A program made the position numbers and the translations under genes. DNA of 34,505 nucleotides from DATLYH01 sp035575035. GTDB lineage: Bacteria; Planctomycetota; Planctomycetia; Gemmatales; Gemmataceae. Numbering within the stretch: the first letter of the stretch is position 1; every line of letters begins with the position of its first letter. The notes under the pieces were generated by a model. The model was not told where the DNA came from and did not search any database. It saw only the letters and a list, made by a program, of their open reading frames with translations. Positions 16,637 through 24,045 of the stretch are shown one piece after another. The DNA lies in contig DATLYH010000051.1 of NCBI GenBank assembly GCA_035575035.1, forward strand, positions 1 to 34,505, in the 5' to 3' direction.

Positions 16637-18122
16637 CGACCAGGCCCTCGACCGGCTGCGCCGTGCCTGCGCCGAGCCGCTTCCTCATCCCGATCCGGCC
16701 GCCGCTCAGGACTTCGCCGGCCAGGCCCTGGATTGGGTGCTGCGTCACCTGGCCACTCTCCGTGACCAGCCGATCGGCCGCTACCGCTCCCGGGCCGAGA
16801 TGGAGGCTCTGCTGCGCGAGCCGCCCCCGGAAGTGGGAACCGATTTCGCCCGCGTCCTGGCCGAATTCCATGAGAAGGTGGCGCCGCACGCCATGCGCAC
16901 CAATCATCCCCGTTTCCTCGCCTTCATCCCGGGAGCGCCGTCGTTTTTCTCGGTCCTGGGCGACCTGCTCTGCGCCGGCAGCAACTTCTTCGCCGCCGTC
17001 TGGCTGGAGGCGTGCGGCCCGGCGCAGGTCGAGATCGTGGTCCTCGACTGGTTCAAGGAGTTCCTCGGCCTTCCGCCGCAGGCGCAGGGCATCCTCACGG
17101 GAGGCGGCTCCGAGGCCACCCTGACAGCACTGGTGACGGCGCGGGAGCGGCTCGACTTCGAGCAGCGCGGCCGGGCCGTTCTCTACTTGACCGAGCAACG
17201 GCACTGGTCGGTGGACCGGGCGGCCCGGGTCATCGGGCTGCGCCCCGACCAACTCCGCCCGGTGCCGGCCGATGGCCAATTTCGTCTCGACCTGGCGGCC
17301 CTGGCCGAGGCAGTGGCGCGCGACCGGGCGGCGGGCCGGCTGCCGTGGGCGGTGGTGGCCAACGCAGGAGCGACCAACACCGGCGCGGTCGATCCGCTGG
17401 CAGTCCTGGCCGACTTCTGCCACACACAGCGACTCTGGCTGCATGTGGACGCGGCCTACGGCTGGGCCGCGGCGCTGACTGCCGAGGGAAAGGCGGCGCT
17501 GGACGGTATCGACCGGGCCGACTCGATCACGCTCGATCCGCACAAGTGGTTCGCGCAGACGTTCGAGGCCGGCTGCCTGCTGGTGCGCGACGGCTCGCTG
17601 CTGGCCCGCACGTTCGCCATGCGGCCGGAGTACATGCAGGACGTGGAGCCGGCCGCCGACGAGATCAATTTCGCCGATTACGGCCTGGCCCTGACGCGCC
17701 GCTTCCGGGCGCTGAAGATTTGGCTGTCGGTCAAGGTGCTGGGGGTCGGCTGGTTCCGCTCCTTGGTAGCGCATTGCTGCCGGTTGGCCGACTTCGCCCA
17801 GGCGCTGCTGGAGCGGTCGCCCGCCTTCGAAGTCCTGTCGCCACGGCAGTTGAGCATCGTCTGTTTCCGGTACGTACCGCCGGGGTTCCGCCCCCGCGAC
17901 GACCAGAGGGAGGCGGAGTTAGACCGTCTCAACCTGGTGCTGCTTGACCGACTGCGGGCGACGGGGCGCGCGTTCCTGTCGTCCACCCGATTGCATGGCC
18001 GGGTCGCCCTGCGGCTGTGCTTTGTGAACTGGCGGACGACGGCTGCCGACGTGGAAGAAGTGCTGCGCCTGATTCAGGACATTGGAAGGCAACTTAGTTC
18101 CGGACATGGGGGGCAACTTTGA
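16548..18122 (+). CDS. PLP-dependent amino-acid decarboxylase (aromatic-L-amino-acid decarboxylase family, group II)
   Basis: This cytoplasmic enzyme should remove CO2 from an amino acid using pyridoxal phosphate. Family landmarks are NHPRFLAFIPGAPSFFSVLG, LTGGGSEATLTALVTAR, AVVANAGATNTGAVDPL, the cofactor-binding aspartate in HVDAAYGWA and the Schiff-base lysine in DPHKWF (Lys333 in this numbering). The C-terminal RVALRLCFVNWRTT is typical. About 480 residues from LDDQALDRLRRAC onward match the family length. The start is unsure: ATG 16548 and GTG 16566 both lie inside the upstream zinc-protein gene, and neither has a strong ribosome binding site, which suggests translational coupling. The substrate (tyrosine, tryptophan, DOPA, glutamate or other) cannot be read from the sequence. 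Confidence 0.88.
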   Translation: MTRPPPVTSASGTSPPTGSPSTGAKPTALDDQALDRLRRACAEPLPHPDPAAAQDFAGQALDWVLRHLATLRDQPIGRYRSRAEMEALLREPPPEVGTDFARVLAEFHEKVAPHAMRTNHPRFLAFIPGAPSFFSVLGDLLCAGSNFFAAVWLEACGPAQVEIVVLDWFKEFLGLPPQAQGILTGGGSEATLTALVTARERLDFEQRGRAVLYLTEQRHWSVDRAARVIGLRPDQLRPVPADGQFRLDLAALAEAVARDRAAGRLPWAVVANAGATNTGAVDPLAVLADFCHTQRLWLHVDAAYGWAAALTAEGKAALDGIDRADSITLDPHKWFAQTFEAGCLLVRDGSLLARTFAMRPEYMQDVEPAADEINFADYGLALTRRFRALKIWLSVKVLGVGWFRSLVAHCCRLADFAQALLERSPAFEVLSPRQLSIVCFRYVPPGFRPRDDQREAELDRLNLVLLDRLRATGRAFLSSTRLHGRVALRLCFVNWRTTAADVEEVLRLIQDIGRQLSSGHGGQL

Positions 18123-18608
18123 GAACGAACACACCGGGACACCGGACGCCGTCCCATCTGCTGGGCGGGGGCACATGGCAGAGCACGCCGCGGTCCACAG
18201 CGCATCGTACCACAGGCGTAGCACCTACGAGGCCGGATCAGTTTGCCGTGGAACAGGATGAACGATCGGGTCCAGGCGGCAAAAATAGTGCGCACCTGTG
18301 GAGAGCAGGGGAGGGTGACAAGCAAAGCGGGGAAAGTCGGGTCATTAACAGCGGCCTTTCGGGATATCCATAAGAAGACTCCGTAATAGGCGGACCGGCA
18401 TGGCGAAATAGACGATCCGGTAACTGTCACAGACCAACCGTTCCGGCGGCGGCTTCTCCTCCCTCTTGGCCAGCTGCACGGCAAGGGTGGTCCAGCGCTG
18501 GCTACTGTGCCGCTTGCGGCCTGGCGCCAAGCTGCAAGTGGCAGCGACCGTGGCGCATCCAGGCCGGTCCGGGAGAGGGCAGACCTACGGTCTCGCGGAG
18601 GGGATTCC
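18123..18608. other. 486-base gap with no confident gene
   Basis: By eye the first ~300 bases are visibly less GC-rich than their neighbours and have no convincing ribosome binding sites or codon pattern. A short minus-strand frame at 18345-18530 is listed separately as a possible gene relic. The promoter for the eight-gene plus-strand cluster that starts at 18609 should lie here, but I could not pick out clear boxes. Confidence 0.5.
18345..18530 (-). pseudogene. Possible C-terminal relic of a mobile-element gene
   Basis: A 61-codon frame with the features RWTTLAVQLAKREEKP and CDSYRIVYFAMPVRLLRSLL ends in a normal stop. The basic and hydrophobic pattern resembles the tail of some DDE transposases, but I cannot name the family. 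No upstream part, terminal inverted repeats or target duplication is visible. It may also be a chance frame. Confidence 0.2.
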
Positions 18609-19346
18609 GTGTCCTTGCCGCCGCTCGAAATCCTGTACGAGGACAACCACTGCCTGGCGATCGCCAAGCCGGCCGGGCGCCTGAGCACCCACTTCCAGGG
18701 CGGAGAGGAAACCCTTGACCGGGCGGTCAAGCAGTACCTCAAGGAGAAATACCACAAGCCGGGCAACGTCTTCCTCGGCATCGTCCATCGGCTCGACCGG
18801 CCGGTCTCGGGCGTGCTGCTGTTCGCCCGCACCAGCAAGGCGGCGGCCCGGCTGGCGCAGCAGTTCCGCGAAGGGACGGTCGAGAAGGTCTACTGGGCCG
18901 TGGTTGAAGGCGACGTGGAGCAGTCGGCCGGTATCCTGGAGGACTGGTTGAAGAAAGATGCGGCCACCGGCCGGGTGGAGGTGGTTGAGCCGCACACGCC
19001 CGGCGCTCGTCAGGCCGTGCTCCACTTCACGCGGCGCGGCCGGCACGGAGGGCTGACCTGGCTGGAGGTCCGGCCGCAGACTGGCCGCACACACCAGCTG
19101 CGCGTTCAGCTCGCGCATCAGGGCCATCCGATCTTCGGCGACGTCCGCTACGGCTCGGTCCATCCCCCCCTCACCCCTCCCCCTCTCCCCCCGCGGGGGG
19201 AGAGGAGTGAGGGGGGAATCGCCCTGCACGCCCGCGCGCTGACATTTCTGCACCCGGTCCGCCATGAACCCATCACGCTGACTGCCGACGTGCCGCGCGC
19301 CTGGCGGCGGCGCTTCGCTTACCTGCTCCGGGAGATGCCGCAATGA
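18609..19346 (+). CDS. RluA-family RNA pseudouridine synthase
   Basis: 245 residues in one catalytic domain with no S4 domain. It isomerises uridine to pseudouridine in rRNA or tRNA. The catalytic aspartate is Asp63 in VHRLDRPVSG. Other family marks are ILYEDNHCLAIAKPAG at the N-terminus, FREGTVEKVYWAVVEG, WLEVRPQTGRTHQLRVQLA and FGDVRYG. GTG 18609 was chosen because GGAGGGG lies 5 bases before it and it starts right at the conserved domain. An in-frame palindromic repeat (19165-19216) adds a Pro/Gly/Arg-rich loop between FGDVRYG and ALHARAL, a variable surface loop in the family. The stop overlaps the next start as ATGA, so the DUF4392 gene is translationally coupled. The RNA target site is unknown. 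Confidence 0.93.
   Translation: MSLPPLEILYEDNHCLAIAKPAGRLSTHFQGGEETLDRAVKQYLKEKYHKPGNVFLGIVHRLDRPVSGVLLFARTSKAAARLAQQFREGTVEKVYWAVVEGDVEQSAGILEDWLKKDAATGRVEVVEPHTPGARQAVLHFTRRGRHGGLTWLEVRPQTGRTHQLRVQLAHQGHPIFGDVRYGSVHPPLTPPPLPPRGERSEGGIALHARALTFLHPVRHEPITLTADVPRAWRRRFAYLLREMPQ
19165..19216. repeat. Long C/G-rich palindromic repeat inside the RluA-type gene
   Basis: The inner stem CTCTCCCCCC (19183-19192) pairs exactly with GGGGGGAGAG (19195-19204), and the outer stem CCCCCCTCA (19165-19173) with TGAGGGGGG (19208-19216). It encodes the loop PLTPPPLPPRGERSEGG in frame. Blocks of 14 and 16 identical bases also form the shorter copy at 1444-1473. Confidence 0.8.
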
Positions 19347-20350
19347 GTGACCCGAGACTTGATGCGATTCGCGATCTGATTCAGCAAGACGTCGGCAACC
19401 GCGGCCTGCGCACCGACCCGGCGTCGAACCTGATCACGGCCACCCTCTCCGACTTTGAAGCCGCCTGTCGAAGCATTGCCGAGGCGGCAGCGCCGAGCGT
19501 GGCCGTGGTCACGGGATTCTACATTCCACATGCTCAGCCGCCGTGCGGCGAGACCGACGGCCCACTGGGGGCGGTTTTCCTGGCGCGGGCACTGGTGCCG
19601 CTGGGGATCAAGGTGGTCCTGGCGACTGACGACTTCTGCTTGCCCGCGCTGGAAGTCGGCGTGGCGCTCTGCGGCCTGCGGAAGGAGGTGCCGCTAGTCC
19701 GGCTGCCGTCCGCTGAGGAGGCCGGCTCCCTGTCCGGCGGCGATTACCGGCAGATGTTTGCCGAGCGTACCGGCCCGCTCACCCACTTGATCGCTCTGGA
19801 GCGCGTGGGGCCGAGTCATACGCCGGAGTCGCTGCGGGCCCAGGGATCAAGCGAGGCCGCGGTTGAACAGTTCCGGCGCGAGGTGCCGGCCGAGCACCAC
19901 GACCGTTGCCATACCATGCGCGGCCGGGACATCACCGCGAGTATGAGTCCGGCGCACCGGCTATTCGAAGGGGCTGGGCCGATCCGAACCATCGGCATCG
20001 GCGACGGCGGCAACGAGATCGGTATGGGCAAGGTGCCCTGGGACGTCATCCGACGAAACATCCCCGGCGGCGGCCTGGTGGCCTGCCGGGTGCCATGCGA
20101 TTATCTCATCGTCTGCGGCGTCAGCAACTGGGGGGCCTACGGCCTGGCGGCGGGCGTGCGTCTGCTCCGCGGTGCGCCGCCCGAGCCGGAGCTGTTCGAT
20201 GTCGAGCGCGAGCGGGAATTGCTGCGCATGCTGGTGGAGCGCGGTCCGCTGGTTGATGGCGTCTCGGGACAGCCGACCGTCTCGGTGGACGGGCTGGAGT
20301 TCGAGCGCTACGCGGAACCGCTGCGGCAGCTGGCGACGATCCTCCGTTGA
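19343..20350 (+). CDS. D-glutamate cyclase catalytic-type domain protein (DUF4392)
   Basis: 335 residues. It matches the C-terminal half of vertebrate D-glutamate cyclase (DGLUCY), which turns D-glutamate into 5-oxo-D-proline. Family marks are VVTGFYIPHAQPP followed by GETDGPLGAVFLARAL, then LIALERVGPS, the strongly conserved GIGDGGNEIGMGKVPWD, and LIVCGVSNWGAYGLAAGV. The ATG overlaps the stop of the RluA-type gene by four bases. The DUF1445 gene, homologous to the other half of DGLUCY, follows 93 bases downstream. The natural reading is that the two work together on D-glutamate, perhaps to clear or recycle cell-wall D-amino acids; direct bacterial evidence for this pair is not something I can show here. 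Confidence 0.88.
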   Translation: MSDPRLDAIRDLIQQDVGNRGLRTDPASNLITATLSDFEAACRSIAEAAAPSVAVVTGFYIPHAQPPCGETDGPLGAVFLARALVPLGIKVVLATDDFCLPALEVGVALCGLRKEVPLVRLPSAEEAGSLSGGDYRQMFAERTGPLTHLIALERVGPSHTPESLRAQGSSEAAVEQFRREVPAEHHDRCHTMRGRDITASMSPAHRLFEGAGPIRTIGIGDGGNEIGMGKVPWDVIRRNIPGGGLVACRVPCDYLIVCGVSNWGAYGLAAGVRLLRGAPPEPELFDVERERELLRMLVERGPLVDGVSGQPTVSVDGLEFERYAEPLRQLATILR

Positions 20351-20443
20351 GGAGGGGGCCAAGAGGTGGTAGCCTACGTTCATGACGGACCGATGTCAGG
20401 TCCTGAACCACGGGCGTTGAAGCCGCTCGACAGGAGAACCCGC

Positions 20444-21235
20444 GTGGACCATCTGCGACACGCCACCGGCGCCGAGGTGCGGCAGCAGTGTCGGACCGGC
20501 CAGCTGAATGGGCCGACGCCGGGGCTGGCGCTCGGCTTCGTTCAGGCCAACCTAGTCATCGTACCGCGTGACCTGGCCTTTGATTTCCTCCTCTTCTGTC
20601 AGCGCAATCCCAAGCCGTGTCCCCTGCTTGACGTGACCGAACCGGGCGACCCCGAACCGCGCTATGCCGCCCCCGGCGCCGACCTGCGGACCGACCTGCC
20701 CTGCTACCGCGTCTGGCGCCACGGCGAGCTGGCGGATGAGCCGGCCGACCTGCATGCCTGGTGGCGCGATGATTTGGTCGGCTTCCTGCTTGGCTGCTCG
20801 TTCACCTTCGAGAACGCCCTGCTGCAAGCGGGGGTGCCGGTTCGGCACATCGAGCTGGGCTGCAATGTGCCGATGTTCCGCACCAACCGAGCCTGTCGGC
20901 CGGCCGGCGTCTTCCGCGGTCCAATGGTCGTCTCGATGCGGCCGCTGACGCCCGAGCAGGCGATCACCGCCACCCGCGTCTGTGCCCGCTTTCCCCGAGC
21001 ACATGGCACGCCGGTCCACTTCGGCGACCCGGCGGCCCTCGGCATCCGCGACCTGGCCCGGCCGGACTTCGGCGACCCGGTGCCGATTCGGCCCGGCGAG
21101 GTGCCGGTCTTCTGGGCCTGCGGCGTTACTCCTCAGGCGGTGGCCATGGAGGCCCGCCCGCCCCTGCTGATCACCCATAAACCAGGACACATGTTTGTCA
21201 CCGACCTGCGCGACACCGACCTGGAAGGCGAGTAA
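20444..21235 (+). CDS. DUF1445 putative hydro-lyase / D-glutamate cyclase N-domain homologue
   Basis: 263 residues, the usual length for this family (around 265). Typical parts are GPTPGLALGFVQANLVIVPR near the start, FLLFCQRNPKPCPLLDVTEP, DLVGFLLGCSFTFENALL, GCNVPMFRTNRACRPAG, FRGPMVVSMRPLTPEQA, and VPVFWACGVTPQ with LLITHKPGHMFVTDL at the end. GTG 20444 is preferred: AGGAG lies 7 bases before it and homologues begin at about this point. In-frame starts at 20366 and 20393 would add an unusual N-terminal stretch. Annotated as a hydro-lyase in many genomes, it is fused to DUF4392 in vertebrate DGLUCY, and the two are neighbours here. Cytoplasmic; its exact contribution to the reaction is not known. 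Confidence 0.88.
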   Translation: MDHLRHATGAEVRQQCRTGQLNGPTPGLALGFVQANLVIVPRDLAFDFLLFCQRNPKPCPLLDVTEPGDPEPRYAAPGADLRTDLPCYRVWRHGELADEPADLHAWWRDDLVGFLLGCSFTFENALLQAGVPVRHIELGCNVPMFRTNRACRPAGVFRGPMVVSMRPLTPEQAITATRVCARFPRAHGTPVHFGDPAALGIRDLARPDFGDPVPIRPGEVPVFWACGVTPQAVAMEARPPLLITHKPGHMFVTDLRDTDLEGE

Positions 21236-21260
21236 GTCCGCGTCCGTCATCGAGGCCGCC

Positions 21261-22150
21261 ATGCTGGTTTTGCAAGGCCATCAGGGACCTGTCCAGGCGC
21301 TGGCCTATGCGCCGGGCGGCGCTTTCCTGGCCTCGGCCAGCCATGACCGGACGGTCAAACTGTGGGACATCGGCTCACAGCGGGAACTCTGCACCCTGCG
21401 AGGACACCGAGGACCCGTCGAGTGCCTGGCGTTTTCGCCCGATGGTCGATGGCTGGCGTCGGGAAGCCTGGATGAGACGGTCCGACTCTGGGACCCCGCG
21501 ACGGGCCGGGAGCGGCACGTGCTGCCGGACCATTGGCCGCTGGTGACGGCGGTGGCCTTCGCGCCCGACGGCCGGACGCTGGCAGTAGGGGCGGGAGACC
21601 GGATCAGTGGGAACGAACCCGGCCAGGTCCGACTCTGGGACACGACCACGATGGAATGGCGCGCCGACCTGTTCCGGCGCCTGGAGCGGGAGCACGGCGC
21701 GGACCTGGGCTCGGCGTGGTCGCTGGCCTATTCACCTGATGGCCGGACGCTTGCCATCGGCGCCGAATATCCGCGCGTGCTGCTGTGGGACATGGCCGGG
21801 CAGGAACTGCGGAGAGCCCTGGCGGTGCGGGCGGGTGGGCGACGCTCGCCGCTGGACACAGTTGGGTGGTGTCTCTCTGGGACCCGGCCACGGGGGAGGA
21901 GCGGGCTGTTCTGGCTGGGCACGGCGGCATCGTTACCTCGGTCGCCTTCGCACCCGACGGCCGGCTGCTGCTCTCAGGCAGTCGCGACCGGACCGTCAAG
22001 CTCTGGGACGCGGCGGCGGGCCGGGAGCGGGCGTCATTCGACTGGCAGGTCAGCCCAGTCAACGCGGTGGCGTTCGCCCCGGACGGCATGACCGCTGCCG
22101 CCGCCGGGCAGAGCGGCAACATCGTCATCTGGGACGTGGACGAGCCCTGA
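21261..22150 (+). pseudogene. Frameshifted WD40-repeat gene
   Basis: The first frame (21261 to about 21835) encodes four WD40 blades (VQALAYAPGGAFLASASHD, VECLAFSPDGRWLASGSLD, VTAVAFAPDGRTLAVGAGD, WSLAYSPDGRTLAIGAEY). The family sequence then continues in another frame to the stop at 22150 (VTSVAFAPDGRLLLSGSRD, VNAVAFAPDGMTAAAAGQSG). The LWD of the fourth blade (21783) and the LWD of the fifth (21875) are 92 bases apart, whereas an intact 42-residue blade needs 126. The missing 34 bases also explain the frame change, so one deletion accounts for both. No signal peptide; a cytoplasmic propeller was probably encoded. It is either a recent pseudogene or a sequencing or assembly error. The function is unknown. 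Confidence 0.8.
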
Positions 22151-22154
22151 GCCG

Positions 22155-22183
22155 CTGACAGCCGGCCCGGCGCGGGTTACAAT
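22155..22183 (+). promoter_or_regulatory. Strong sigma-70-like promoter giving a near-leaderless mRNA for the M20 gene
   Basis: CTGACA (22155-22160) and TACAAT (22178-22183) each match the consensus at 5 of 6 bases and are exactly 17 bases apart. Transcription should start around 22189-22191, while the ATG is at 22193 with no ribosome binding site. A 7-base stem (GCGGGTT 22172-22178, AACCCGC 22185-22191) is centred on the -10 box. Confidence 0.6.
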
Positions 22184-22192
22184 CAACCCGCC

Positions 22193-23389
22193 ATGAAAAC
22201 AATTCCCTCTCTCGCCGAGCGCCTCCGTCAGTCCGTCAATCGCCAGCGCCTGGTGGACACGGCCGTCCGGCTGATCGCGGTGCCGAGTCGTACCGGCGAG
22301 GCGGGCGCGACGGCCGACTGCCTGGCCGACATGCTGACCGCTGAAGGTTTCACTATCGAACGGCCCGCTGCCGGTTATCCCGCGGCGCCGGCTGTCGTCG
22401 TCCGCCTCGACAGCGGCCGCCCCGGTCGGACGCTCCAATTCAACGGCCACCTGGACACGGTCCACTTGCCGTTCGTCCCACCCGCCGTTGCGGATGGCCG
22501 GATCACCGGCAGCGGCTCGTCTGATATGAAAGGAGGGATCGCGGCTGCGGTCGAGGCGCTGCGCGTGCTGCGCGACACGAACCTGCTGAGCGGCGGTGCC
22601 GTCCTGCTGACGGCGCACGACCTGCACGAATCACCCTGGGGCGACGGCCGGCAGCTGAACCAGCTGATCGCGGAGGGTTATGTCGGCGATGCGGTCCTGT
22701 TGCCGGAGTATCTCCACGAGTGCCTGCCGGTCATCGGCCGGGGCGGGCTCGTCTGGAGGGTGGTCATTTGCCGCCGTGGACCATCGGTGCATGAAGTGAT
22801 GCGCCCGCCCGACGAGCCGAGCGTCATCGCCGCGGGTGCCGAGTTGGTGGCCCGGCTGGGCCGGCTGAATGAGCGCCTGTCGGCGAAGTCGGACCCGCTG
22901 GCCGGCAGCGAGAGCGTGTTCATCGGCCAAATCCACAGCGGCGAGATCTACAACCAATACCCCCACCAGTGCCGCCTGGAGGGGACGCGCCGCTGGCTGC
23001 CGGGCACCCGCCGTGAGGAGGTTGAGCGCGAGCTGCGCGGGCTGTTCGCTGAGTTAGCGCGCGACACCGGCACCACGGTCACGGCGGAGTTCTCCCTGAT
23101 GCGCGACGCCTTCCTGCTCGACCGGGAGGACCCGTTTGTGGCGGTTTTTCAGCAGGCGTATGAGGCAACAGTGGGACGGCCGCTGCCGGTCGGCGCCAAG
23201 CCGTTCTGCGACGACGGCAACAGTTTCTGGTCGCTGGCGAGGATACCGGCAATCACCCACGGTCCGCGGGCCGATGGGGCGCACACCTTGAACGAATGGG
23301 TGTCGATCGACGACCTGGTGCGGGTGGCCGTGGTGTACGCCCTCACGGCGGTCGGGTATTGTCCGGAAGATGGAGGAGGTGGAGCGTGA
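22193..23389 (+). CDS. M20-family metallopeptidase / deacylase (ArgE/DapE type)
   Basis: 398 residues, cytoplasmic. The family hydrolyses amide bonds of acyl-amino acids or dipeptides with a two-zinc centre. Expected ligands are visible: His86 and Asp88 in NGHLDTV, Asp111 in GSGSSDMKGG, the glutamate in LLPEYL and the late histidine in AITHGPRADG. The acidic catalytic position falls in AHDLHES. A lid or dimerisation domain lies between about residues 180 and 290 (GQIHSGEIYNQYPHQCRLEG). The ATG has no ribosome binding site and sits right after a strong promoter. The stop overlaps the GTG of the Uma2 gene. The aminotransferase and EamA exporter in the same tight unit suggest a role in amino-acid derivative turnover. 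The exact substrate is unknown. Confidence 0.9.
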   Translation: MKTIPSLAERLRQSVNRQRLVDTAVRLIAVPSRTGEAGATADCLADMLTAEGFTIERPAAGYPAAPAVVVRLDSGRPGRTLQFNGHLDTVHLPFVPPAVADGRITGSGSSDMKGGIAAAVEALRVLRDTNLLSGGAVLLTAHDLHESPWGDGRQLNQLIAEGYVGDAVLLPEYLHECLPVIGRGGLVWRVVICRRGPSVHEVMRPPDEPSVIAAGAELVARLGRLNERLSAKSDPLAGSESVFIGQIHSGEIYNQYPHQCRLEGTRRWLPGTRREEVERELRGLFAELARDTGTTVTAEFSLMRDAFLLDREDPFVAVFQQAYEATVGRPLPVGAKPFCDDGNSFWSLARIPAITHGPRADGAHTLNEWVSIDDLVRVAVVYALTAVGYCPEDGGGGA

Positions 23390-24045
23390 TCGATCTGTTA
23401 AACGCGAGGATCCGGGCGGTTGATCGGCCGTACACTCTCCGATTCTATGGCATCACGGAGGAAGCTTTTGATGAGTTGGTGGACGAAGACACGAAGGCAG
23501 AGTTGATAGACGGAGTGATGGTTATCCGCTCTCATCCGTCTCCCCTTCATAACGACCTCGTCAACTTCCTCGACACTTTACTGCACTGCTACGCAGAGGA
23601 GAACGACCTGGGCAGTGTGTTCGGACCGGATACGCTCGTCCGCCTGAAAAGCAACTGGAAAGTTACCCCGGATGTCCTCTTCTTTGCCCGGGATCGTATG
23701 CCGTCTCCGCTGCCTGAGTGGCAGTTTGAGATCCCCCCTGACCTGATAATCGAAGTGTTGGCACCATTCGATGCCCCGGAACCTCTGGAAGAGAAACTTT
23801 CCGCTTACCAGGAGGCTGGTGTTCACGAAATCTGGGTCGTGGCTTCTGAACTGCAGCGCGTTGTCATTCACCGCCGCCGCAGGAAGCATTACGCCTGCAT
23901 CCCACATGCCGCCGGGCGTGCCGTTTCGCAGGTTGTGCCAGGCTTCTGGGTTGAAACGGCTTGGCTATGGGCCGAGCCACGACCGAAAGAGATCCCGTGT
24001 CTTGGCGAAATCTTGGGCCGATCTCCGCTTGAAGGGAATGACTGA
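23386..24045 (+). CDS. Uma2-family protein with a PD-(D/E)xK nuclease fold
   Basis: 219 residues. Restriction-endonuclease-like core: Asp96 in VTPDVLF, Glu123 in LIIEVLAP and Lys137 in EEKLSAYQEAGVHEIWVV, all in the usual order and spacing. Uma2 proteins are very numerous in Planctomycetota and Cyanobacteria; nuclease activity is assumed from the fold and rarely shown. GTG 23386 shares GTGA with the M20 stop and has AGGAGGT five bases upstream. Its own TGA overlaps the ATG of the aminotransferase. By eye the gene has more A/T in third positions than its neighbours, which fits later insertion of a mobile family into an existing operon while keeping coupling. A metabolic role is unlikely. Confidence 0.9.
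   Translation: MIDLLNARIRAVDRPYTLRFYGITEEAFDELVDEDTKAELIDGVMVIRSHPSPLHNDLVNFLDTLLHCYAEENDLGSVFGPDTLVRLKSNWKVTPDVLFFARDRMPSPLPEWQFEIPPDLIIEVLAPFDAPEPLEEKLSAYQEAGVHEIWVVASELQRVVIHRRRRKHYACIPHAAGRAVSQVVPGFWVETAWLWAEPRPKEIPCLGEILGRSPLEGND

Noticed and set aside
21195..22091. WD40 gene read as a 298-residue intact protein in one frame
   Set aside because: After about 21835 this frame loses WD40 features and becomes Arg/Ser/Pro-rich, while the next frame continues with clear blades.
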